Below the pieces are notes generated by a model, which was not told where the DNA came from, made no database searches, and saw only the letters and a program-made list of their open reading frames with translations. Shown one piece after another: positions 15,656-20,593 of a stretch of 20,593 nucleotides of DNA. Both the position numbers and the translations under genes were made by a program. How positions within the stretch are numbered: the first letter of the stretch is position 1; each line of letters opens with the position of its first letter. The stretch lies in assembly GCA_050999155.1 (NCBI GenBank), contig JBPCPM010000102.1, positions 1 through 20,593 on the forward strand, given 5' to 3'. Origin of the DNA: JBPCPM01 sp050999155. Its GTDB lineage: Bacteria > Actinomycetota > Thermoleophilia > Solirubrobacterales > 70-9.

Positions 15656-16282
15656 ATGTATTCCAAGAGCATCCATGTGCCACAGCCGGCATCGATCGAG
15701 GTCAAGGGGCTTACCCGCTCCGCGTTTCTCGTTCGGGGAGCCATCGCGGCCGGAGCCGCCTACGGGGCGGCAGCAGCCGGTCCGTTCACGGCCCGCGCCT
15801 TCGGTCAGGACAGCGGTGACGTCGACATCCTGAACTTCGCGCTCACGCTCGAGTTCCTGGAGGCCGACTTCTACGACCAGGCCATCGAGAAGGTCGACCT
15901 CGGCGGGGACCTCGAGTCCCTCGCCCAGGAGATCGGCGACAACGAGCAGGAGCACGTTGACGCGCTGACCAAGGCCATCGAGGACCTGGGCGGGACGCCG
16001 GCCAAGAAGCCGACGTTCACGTTCGACCTGTCCGACAAGGCCAGCTTCCTCGAGCTCGCCCAGACGCTCGAGGACACCGGGGTCGCCGCCTACAACGGCG
16101 CCGCCCCGAAGATCAAGAGCAAGGACATCCTGGCCACGGCCGGCACGATCGTGCAGATCGAGGCCCGCCACGCCGCTGCCATCCGGCTCGAGAACGACGC
16201 GGAGCCCGCTCCGAACGCGTTCGACGAGGGGATGTCGCAGAGCGAGGTCGAGAAGGCCATCCAGCCGTTCATCCAGAGCTGA
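15656..16282 (+). CDS. Exported ferritin-like protein, paralogue without lipid anchor
   Basis: This 208-residue protein is a tandem paralogue of the preceding gene. The helix 1 motif LTLEFLEADFY and the ligand set E66/E69, E97-x-x-H100, E139 and E169-x-x-H172 line up directly. The export signal differs. LTRSAFLVRGAIAAGAAYG (19-37) resembles a Tat signal with the second Arg replaced by Ser, and there is no Cys; cleavage is likely after ARA (46-48). It should therefore be released or periplasm-like rather than lipid-anchored. The start ATG at 15656 has AAAGGAG about 9 nt upstream. A strong hairpin follows the gene at 16334-16363, closing the unit. Confidence 0.88.
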   Translation: MYSKSIHVPQPASIEVKGLTRSAFLVRGAIAAGAAYGAAAAGPFTARAFGQDSGDVDILNFALTLEFLEADFYDQAIEKVDLGGDLESLAQEIGDNEQEHVDALTKAIEDLGGTPAKKPTFTFDLSDKASFLELAQTLEDTGVAAYNGAAPKIKSKDILATAGTIVQIEARHAAAIRLENDAEPAPNAFDEGMSQSEVEKAIQPFIQS

Positions 16283-16301
16283 TCGGCTGATCGGCTGATC
16301 T
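16278..16301 (+). repeat. Three tandem 8-bp units covering the stop codon
   Basis: GCTGATCG, GCTGATCG and GCTGATCT run in tandem from 16278. The first contains the TGA stop (16280-16282) of the second ferritin-like gene. The copies place TGA at 16280, 16288 and 16296, one in each reading frame, just as at 14477-14509. Confidence 0.9.
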
Positions 16302-16333
16302 GCGGCTCTGGGTCGCGAAACCTGGACTCACCG

Positions 16334-16363
16334 ACGACGGCGCTCCTTCGGGGGCGCCGTCGT
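16334..16363 (+). terminator. Strong hairpin with UUCG tetraloop
   Basis: ACGACGGCGC (16334-16343) pairs perfectly with GCGCCGTCGT (16354-16363), extended inward by TCC/GGG (one G-U pair) to a TTCG tetraloop. That is a 13-bp stem. The following bases TCGTT are only slightly T-rich, as is usual for terminators in high-GC actinobacteria. It sits between the ferritin-like genes and the sigma factor gene. Confidence 0.75.
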
Positions 16364-16442
16364 TCGTTGGGACACTCCTCACCCATGCACCGGGCGCTGA
16401 TCCGCGGTCCCCGCAGCGGCGTACCTTCTTGGTAGACACTTC

Positions 16443-17021
16443 ATGGGCGATCCGAAACGACTCGCAGACGAAGACCTCATGCCTGAGGTCCAAGCCGGGC
16501 ATCTGTCTGCGTTCGAGGTCCTCTATGACCGGCACGCCGGCGCGGGCTACGCGCTCGCCTACCGCATGCTCGGCCGCAAGCAGGCCGCGGAGGATGTGAT
16601 CCAGGAGTCGTTTCTCGCCGTGTGGCGCAACCGCAGCCGCTATGACCGCACGCGCGGCAGCGTCCGCTCGTGGCTGCTGTGGACCGTGCGCAACCGGGCG
16701 ATCGACGCGCTGCGCAAGCAGCAGAGCGCGACCCCCACCCTGGACTCCGACGACGACGCGACGCTCGAGCGCCAAGAGGCGGGCGAGCCGACGGCCGATG
16801 TGGCCTTGCGCAACGAACAGGCCGCGCAGGTTCGCGGCGCGCTCTCCGGCCTACCGGACGATCAGCAGCGGGTGCTGCGCCTGGCCTTCTTCTCCGGCTA
16901 CACGCACTCCGAGATCGCCAAGCGCCTCGAGCTTCCCCTCGGGACGGTCAAGGGCCGGATCCGGCTGGGGCTGGAGAAGGTCCGGACCGGGCTCGGCGAA
17001 TGGGCGGAGGACGACCGATGA
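16443..17021 (+). CDS. ECF-family RNA polymerase sigma factor (SigK-like)
   Basis: The 192-residue protein has sigma region 2 (about 15-92: AFEVLYDRHAGAGYALAYRMLG, QAAEDVIQESFLAVWRN-type, SWLLWTVRNRAIDALRK) and region 4 (about 130-182: LSGLPDDQQRVLRLAFF, YTHSEIAKRLELPLGTVKGRIRLGLEKVR). It would direct RNA polymerase to stress promoters. The stop overlaps the start of the RskA-type anti-sigma gene (ATGA), a standard arrangement in which the anti-sigma is co-made. The ATG at 16443 has no visible ribosome site, and TAGACA ends 4 nt before it, so transcription could be nearly leaderless; this is uncertain. The region-2-to-4 linker is long and acidic (DSDDDATLERQEAG). Confidence 0.93.
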   Translation: MGDPKRLADEDLMPEVQAGHLSAFEVLYDRHAGAGYALAYRMLGRKQAAEDVIQESFLAVWRNRSRYDRTRGSVRSWLLWTVRNRAIDALRKQQSATPTLDSDDDATLERQEAGEPTADVALRNEQAAQVRGALSGLPDDQQRVLRLAFFSGYTHSEIAKRLELPLGTVKGRIRLGLEKVRTGLGEWAEDDR

Positions 17022-17740
17022 GCGACCGCCTCTTCGGCGACTCGATGAACGAGCTCGTTGCCGCCTACATGCTCGGTGCGCTGCCGCCCGAGGAATCCGC
17101 AGAGGTCGAGCAGCTGATCGCCGGCTCGCACGAAGCCCGCGACTACGCGGATTGGCTGCGGCCGGCCTTGGAGTCGATGCAGGAGAGCGTGGCGCCGAGA
17201 AAGGCGCCCGACGAGCTGCGCGCTCGCGTCCTGGAGGCCGTGGCCGATGAGGCGCGGGCCGAGGACCTCGTGACGGGGCGCGCCCGTCCGGATGCAACGC
17301 ACGCGCCGCGCCGGGCCACGAGGTGGCGGGACCGCTTCTCCCGTCCCGCCGCCGTCGGCGCGCTCACCGGCGCGCTGCTGTTCGGCGGCATCGGCCTGTG
17401 GGCCGGCAGCACGATTGAGGACGCTGCGCAGGAGCCGGTGCGCGTCGAGGTCGTCTCGGGCACGGCGACCGCCTCCCTGCTGCCTGGCAACACCACCTCC
17501 ACGCTGGAGCTCAATGGCCTCGGCCAGCCGGCCGAGGGCCGTGTGTATGAGCTGTGGCGCGAGCACGAGGGCACCACCGCTCCGGTCGGCGTGTTCGTGC
17601 CCGAGTCCGACGGGCAGGCTCGCGTGGCGGCGACCGAGCTCAACAAGGAAATCGAGCGCCTGGTGGTGACCGAGGAGCCGCGGGGCGGTAGCCCCCGCCC
17701 CACGGGCGAGCGCGTCGCGACGCTGGAGCTGCGCAGGTAG
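17018..17740 (+). CDS. RskA-family membrane anti-sigma factor
   Basis: The 240-residue protein has an N-terminal cytoplasmic anti-sigma domain (NELVAAYMLGALPPEESAEVEQLIAGS, 11-37) without the HxxxCxxC zinc motif, one membrane helix (about 111-130: AAVGALTGALLFGGIGLWAG) and an extracytoplasmic RskA domain. The latter shows VYELWREHEGTTAPVGVFVPESDG and ends with VVTEEPRGGSPRPTGERVATLEL, the family's terminal signature. It should hold the overlapping ECF sigma at the membrane until an envelope signal triggers its proteolysis. The ATG at 17018 overlaps the sigma stop. It ends convergently with the nuclease-like gene. Confidence 0.92.
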   Translation: MSDRLFGDSMNELVAAYMLGALPPEESAEVEQLIAGSHEARDYADWLRPALESMQESVAPRKAPDELRARVLEAVADEARAEDLVTGRARPDATHAPRRATRWRDRFSRPAAVGALTGALLFGGIGLWAGSTIEDAAQEPVRVEVVSGTATASLLPGNTTSTLELNGLGQPAEGRVYELWREHEGTTAPVGVFVPESDGQARVAATELNKEIERLVVTEEPRGGSPRPTGERVATLELRR

Positions 17741-17762
17741 ACCCGCGTGAGCGCTCGGCCGG

Positions 17763-17811
17763 GCCCTCGGTCGAGGGCGCAGGCGCCGGGCCGGACGGGC
17801 CGGACGGGCCG
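17763..17811. terminator. Hairpin and GGGCCGGAC tandem units between convergent genes
   Basis: GCCCTC (17763-17768) and GAGGGC (17773-17778) form a perfect 6-bp stem with a GGTC loop, 22 bp after the anti-sigma stop. GGGCCGGAC is then repeated twice (17788-17796, 17797-17805) plus a partial copy. Position between convergent stops suggests transcription termination, but there is no T-run. Confidence 0.4.
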
Positions 17812-17812
17812 C

Positions 17813-18967
17813 TCAGCGCCCGGCGCGACCCGTGAACGCCGGCGCCCTCCGGACCACCGGCGCAGCCCGCCGGACCCGCAATCGGGCGAAGATCCCGGCG
17901 TGGTCCGACGGCCACAGCCCGTCGGACGTCCGGTTGCCCGGATCGTCACCCACCCGCGATGCCGTGCGGCCGCGCAGACCGGAGCCGCGCACCAAGACGT
18001 GGTCGATCGGCGTGTCGTAGTCGAAACGCGCGTCGTCGACGGTCTCCGACAGGCAGCAGGTGCGGATGGGGTTGCCGCGCGCTTCCTGGACGGCGTCGCG
18101 CATCCCGAAGCTTTCGAGGACCCGGTAGGCCGCACCCTCGTCGGAGTCGTCGATCGGGGAGGAGTTGAGGTCTCCGAGCACGACCAGCGGACGGCTGGTG
18201 CGCAGCGGCCCGCCCGATGCCCGCAGCTCGCGCGCCTGGTCGGCCCGGACCTCCGCGCCCACGGACTCGAGGTGGGTGTTGACGAAGCGCATCGGCTGGC
18301 CGCGCACGGTGGCGTCGAGCGAGACCCAGCCGCGGCGGCTCGTGAAGGTGCCGACCGGCGTCGAGACGGTGAGGTTGTCCTGGTAGCGGTCGCGTCGTGA
18401 CCGGGTGGGCACGATGCCCGCCCCGCGGCGCGTGAGGATCACGTCACGCATGCTCAGGCGGACGTCGTAGCCGAGGTCGGTGGGCACCTCGATGTCGGCC
18501 TCGACCTGCGAGACCGAGGTGCGGTAGTTGAGCCCCTGGCGGCGCAGCTCGGTGCGCAGGGTCCGCAGGAAGTCGTATTCGACGATCTGCGCCGGCGTGT
18601 CGTCGCCGTCCTTCTCCCCGTCTTCGCCACGGCGCCACAACGCCACCTCCTGGAGGCCGATCACGTCGGGCGTGGCGGCTCGCACCTCGCGCGCCAGACG
18701 CTTGGCGCGCGAGGGGAAATCGGGCTTGCGGACGGTGCGGAAGATGTCTCCGGCCCGGCGCTCGAACTCCTCGCGGTCGGAGGCCACGAAGGCCGGCACG
18801 AGATCCGCGCCGAGGTAGATGTTGCGTGTCATCACCGAGACCCGGGTCTCGCGTACGTGGTTGGCCAGGGCGCGGTCGGCGGACTGCCAGACGGCCAGGC
18901 AGGTGATCGATGCGAGCAGCGCGGCGACGAGCGCCAGACGTCCAGGCACGGCAAGGGGGCGGTCCAC
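17813..18967 (-). CDS. Secreted endonuclease/exonuclease/phosphatase-family protein
   Basis: The 384-residue protein has a Sec-type signal (LALVAALLASITCLAVWQSADRALA-type, about 11-35, cleavage after ALA) and the DNase I-like metal-dependent phosphoesterase fold. Active-site motifs in order are N49 in MTRNIYLGADL, E107 in DVIGLQEVALWR, His in FVNTHLES, D-x-N in VVLGDLNSSP, and the terminal D-H in WPSDHAGIFARL. Such proteins cleave nucleic acids, phospholipid head groups or phosphoinositides, and the sequence does not tell which. The GTG at 18967 has a CGGAG ribosome site 7 nt upstream. The frame stays open back into the tRNA gene, but that part is not coding. It ends convergently with the anti-sigma gene. 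Confidence 0.88.
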   Translation of the reverse strand: MDRPLAVPGRLALVAALLASITCLAVWQSADRALANHVRETRVSVMTRNIYLGADLVPAFVASDREEFERRAGDIFRTVRKPDFPSRAKRLAREVRAATPDVIGLQEVALWRRGEDGEKDGDDTPAQIVEYDFLRTLRTELRRQGLNYRTSVSQVEADIEVPTDLGYDVRLSMRDVILTRRGAGIVPTRSRRDRYQDNLTVSTPVGTFTSRRGWVSLDATVRGQPMRFVNTHLESVGAEVRADQARELRASGGPLRTSRPLVVLGDLNSSPIDDSDEGAAYRVLESFGMRDAVQEARGNPIRTCCLSETVDDARFDYDTPIDHVLVRGSGLRGRTASRVGDDPGNRTSDGLWPSDHAGIFARLRVRRAAPVVRRAPAFTGRAGR

Positions 18968-19038
18968 CGTGAAGCTCCGATCGGTCGGGGGACCCCATTG
19001 AACCCGAGCGGCCCGGCCGAGGCAACCGGAACCGGCGA

Positions 19039-19127
19039 CGGAGGGGGTGGGATTCGAACCCACGAAGCGCCGTAAGACGCTTACCGGTTTTCAAGACCGG
19101 CGCATTCAACCGCTCTGCCACCCCTCC
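19039..19127 (-). tRNA. tRNA-Ser (anticodon UGA)
   Basis: On the minus strand the acceptor stem GGAGGGG pairs with CCCCTCC (7 bp), with discriminator G73 typical of tRNA-Ser. The anticodon stem CCGGT/ACCGG holds the loop CTTGAAA, with anticodon TGA at 19093-19091, which reads UCA/UCG/UCU-type serine codons. There is a long class II variable arm (TAAGCGTCTTACGGCGCTTC region), and the T arm is GTGGG-TTCGAAT-CCCAC. Length is 89 nt and CCA is not encoded. Confidence 0.97.
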
Positions 19128-19139
19128 TTTTGGGGGGGA

Positions 19140-19166
19140 AGGCTAAAGGTCTCGGCCCGATGTCAG
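19140..19166 (-). promoter_or_regulatory. Candidate promoter for tRNA-Ser
   Basis: On the minus strand CTGACA (19166-19161) resembles a -35 box, and TAGCCT (19145-19140), 15 bp later, a -10 box. Transcription would begin a few bases before the tRNA 5' end at 19127. The spacer is shorter than the usual 17 bp, so this is tentative. Confidence 0.3.
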
Positions 19167-19178
19167 GATCCACGTACC

Positions 19179-20105
19179 ATGCCCACTCCGATCTCACGTT
19201 CGGGGGCCGCGGCGCGTGGAATGGGCGTGGCTGCCGCCCACACACCGCCGATCCCCGGGCCCGCGCCGGGACCCGCTCGGGCTCCGCGACCGCGCCGGCG
19301 GGTTCCCTTCCAGGAGCTGCTCGACACCCACGGTCGCGCGGTCTGGGGCCTGCTCGCCGGCATCGTGGGTGCCGATGCGGCCGACGACTGCTTCCAGGAC
19401 ACGTTTCTCGCCGCGCTGAGGGCCTGGCCCGGCGCCGATCACGACGCCGACCCTCGACCGTGGCTGCTGACGATCGCACGCCACAAGGCGCTCGACCATC
19501 TGCGTCGGGCCCGGCGCGAGGTCTTGGTGGCCGCGCCCCCGGAACGGCCGGAGCCGGTGCCGGGGGTGGGTGAGGTCCTCGCCAGGACGGGGTTCGTCGA
19601 GACGCTCCGGGCCCTGCCCCCCGGGCAGCGGTCGGCCATCGGCCGCCGGTTCTTGGCCGACGAGTCCTACCGCACGATCGGCGCCGCCCTCGGCTGCTCC
19701 GAGCCCGCGGCGCGCCGCCGGGTGGCCGACGGCCCGGCGGCTCCGCGCGCCCGCGGAGCCGGGCGATGGCGAGCCGGGCCGCCCGTCCGAAGGAGTCCGG
19801 TGCGGGGGCCGAGCGGGCCATCGCCCGGTTCGCGAGCGCCGCAGAGGATCACGGGCTGGTCGACGTGGCCACGGCCACGCTGGACACCGAGATCGGCGGC
19901 CTGCTGCTGGCCGCCACGCCGCGTGGCCTCGTCCGCGTCGTGCTGCCCGGCCTCGACCACGGCGACGCGCTGGAGGCGCTGTCGGCGGAGGTCTCGCCGC
20001 GCATCCTCTCCGGCTCCCGGCGTCTCGACGCCCCGATGCGTCAGCTCGAGGAGTTCCTCGCCGGACGCCGCCGCCGGTTCGAGCTCGACCTCGACGAGCA
20101 GCTGA
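19179..20105 (+). CDS. ECF-like sigma factor, stop codon apparently lost (TGG for TGA)
   Basis: The conserved part is a two-domain sigma factor. Region 2 spans about 44-112 (FQELLDTHGRAVWGLLAGIVG, DDCFQDTFLAALRAWPG, PWLLTIARHKALDHLRRARRE) and region 4 about 138-186 (VETLRALPPGQRSAIGRRFLADESYRTIGAALGCSEPAARRRVADG). The Pro/Ala-rich N-terminus may be over-extended; an in-frame ATG at 19221 is possible. Family similarity ends near residue 196. The frame then runs 112 codons through ogt in another frame, giving Ser/Arg/Pro-rich text with no domain. At the ogt start the bases are CGATGG; with A at 19769 this would be ATGA, a standard overlap that stops the sigma gene at 196 aa. Two Pro residues (VADGPAAPRARG) sit where homologues usually have Leu. 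It may be a pseudogene in the making, a read error, or a tolerated readthrough. Confidence 0.7.
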   Translation: MPTPISRSGAAARGMGVAAAHTPPIPGPAPGPARAPRPRRRVPFQELLDTHGRAVWGLLAGIVGADAADDCFQDTFLAALRAWPGADHDADPRPWLLTIARHKALDHLRRARREVLVAAPPERPEPVPGVGEVLARTGFVETLRALPPGQRSAIGRRFLADESYRTIGAALGCSEPAARRRVADGPAAPRARGAGRWRAGPPVRRSPVRGPSGPSPGSRAPQRITGWSTWPRPRWTPRSAACCWPPRRVASSASCCPASTTATRWRRCRRRSRRASSPAPGVSTPRCVSSRSSSPDAAAGSSSTSTSS

Positions 20106-20362
20106 TCCGCGGTTTTCACCGCGATGTCCTGCGACTGACGCGGGCGATCGCCTACGGCGAGGTCGTCACCTACGGGCGGCTGGCCGCCGACGCCGGCCGG
20201 CCCCGTGCGGCGCGCGCCGCCGGCACGGCGCTGGCCCGCAACCCGATCCCTTTGGTCATCCCCTGCCACCGCGTCGTGCCCGCGGCAGGAGGTGTCGGCC
20301 AGTACGGCGGCGGATCCGAGACCAAGCGCCGGCTGCTGGAGCTCGAGGGCGTCGAGCTGTAG
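19766..20362 (+). CDS. ogt: Methylated-DNA--protein-cysteine methyltransferase (Ogt/MGMT)
   Basis: This suicide DNA-repair protein removes alkyl groups from O6-alkylguanine by transferring them to its own cysteine. The C-terminal domain has the active site IPCHRVV with acceptor C167, preceded by AIAYGEVVTYGRLA and AAGTALARNPIP and followed by GGVGQYGGGSETKRRLLELEGV. The N-terminal ribonuclease-like domain is also present (DVATATLDTEIGGLLLAATPRGLVRVVLPG). The ATG at 19766 sits inside the 3' part of the sigma ORF; AGCCGGG upstream is a poor ribosome site, so expression probably depends on coupling to sigma translation. The first 32 or so residues (RAARPKESGAGAERAIARFAS) are outside the enzyme domains. 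Sigma-ogt pairs of this kind recur in actinobacteria (from memory). Confidence 0.93.
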   Translation: MASRAARPKESGAGAERAIARFASAAEDHGLVDVATATLDTEIGGLLLAATPRGLVRVVLPGLDHGDALEALSAEVSPRILSGSRRLDAPMRQLEEFLAGRRRRFELDLDEQLIRGFHRDVLRLTRAIAYGEVVTYGRLAADAGRPRAARAAGTALARNPIPLVIPCHRVVPAAGGVGQYGGGSETKRRLLELEGVEL

Positions 20363-20371
20363 AAGGCGCCC

Positions 20372-20527
20372 CTACAGCCGCCGGGTGGGGTCGTCGTAGG
20401 GCGCGCGGTCGTGGGACCGGGCCCGCTCGTCTGAGCGCACGCGATCGTGGGGCTCGGAGTTGCCGTAGCGCAACAGCTCGAAGGCGACCGACAGGACGAG
20501 GGCGGCGCTCCCGGCCCGCCTCCGGCT
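20372..20527 (-). CDS. C-terminus of an unidentified, probably membrane, protein (partial)
   Basis: Reading the minus strand, a TAG at 20374-20372 ends an open frame whose last part includes SAALVLSVAFELLRYGNSEP and then a charged tail DRVRSDERARSHDRAPYDDP-type ending TRRL. A hydrophobic helix followed by a polar tail suggests the end of a membrane protein. It converges with ogt (9 bp between stops). The gene's upstream part is lost in the low-complexity end of the window. Composition and codon use look like real coding sequence, but I cannot name it. Confidence 0.5.
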   Translation of the reverse strand, partial: SRRRAGSAALVLSVAFELLRYGNSEPHDRVRSDERARSHDRAPYDDPTRRL

Positions 20528-20593
20528 CCCCCCCCCCCCCTGCCTCTTGCTCCTCTTTCCCCTTCCTTCTCCCTCTTCTCTTCTTCTCTCTCC
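20528..20593. other. Low-complexity terminal sequence, probable contig-end artefact
   Basis: A run of 13 C (20528-20540) is followed by 53 bases with no A and only two G, all mixtures of C and T. This is unlike anything else in the window and begins abruptly in the middle of a coding frame. It is best read as low-quality sequence at a contig end, not biology. Confidence 0.8.

Noticed and set aside
16443..17740. Zinc-binding (ZAS) anti-sigma
   Set aside because: The anti-sigma has a His at the expected place but no CxxC; its C-terminal signature is RskA.
19039..19127. Attachment site or integrated element at tRNA-Ser
   Set aside because: No integrase, no repeated tRNA 3' end in the window, and neighbouring genes have ordinary composition.

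Overview
The DNA is GC-rich (roughly 70% by eye), codes densely, and has GC-ending codons, frequent GTG starts and 4-10 bp stop/start overlaps. A nuoA-to-nuoI operon, a TatA, a SigK/RskA-type ECF sigma and anti-sigma pair, secreted ferritin-like proteins and a sigma-ogt pair together suggest a high-GC actinobacterium. Thermoleophilia/Solirubrobacterales is my best guess; it is inferred from gene content and not tested phylogenetically.

Layout. Positions 1-9383 (minus strand) hold the 5' two thirds of a respiratory complex I operon, nuoA-B-C-D-E-F-G-H-I, with nuoI cut by the left edge. All cluster ligands I looked for in NuoB, E, F, G and I are present. Positions 9384-9804 are non-coding, with the likely nuo promoter region and a 39-bp direct repeat. 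Positions 9805-11668 hold a small four-helix membrane protein, a flavin reductase-like protein, a lipoprotein cupredoxin whose copper site is degenerate, and a divergent lipoprotein cytochrome c. Positions 11691-14482 hold serS (no normal start codon visible) and a secreted glycosidase-like protein. Positions 14560-17740 hold tatA, two tandem exported ferritin-like proteins preceded by a foldable leader, a strong hairpin, and an ECF sigma/anti-sigma pair. Positions 17813-19127 (minus) hold a secreted endonuclease/exonuclease/phosphatase-fold protein and tRNA-Ser(UGA). Positions 19179-20362 hold a second sigma factor overlapping an O6-alkylguanine-DNA alkyltransferase. The C-terminus of one more minus-strand gene follows. 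The last 66 bases are a C run and A-free pyrimidine junk, which looks like a contig-end artefact.

How the genes fit together. Most of the window concerns electron transfer or the cell envelope: complex I, an exported haem protein, an exported cupredoxin-fold protein and a flavin reductase. The tatA/ferritin-like/ECF-sigma/RskA block looks like an envelope redox or iron-stress module, with the export component next to its likely cargo and an extracytoplasmic sigma circuit beside them. That link is inferred from proximity only.

The oddest observations are translation signals one base away from normal: TCG where serS should start, and TGG where a sigma gene should stop in an ATGA overlap. Two genes also have small tandem duplications around the stop codon that place TGA in all three frames. 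I do not see a mobile element, a CRISPR array or a clearly new multi-gene system.
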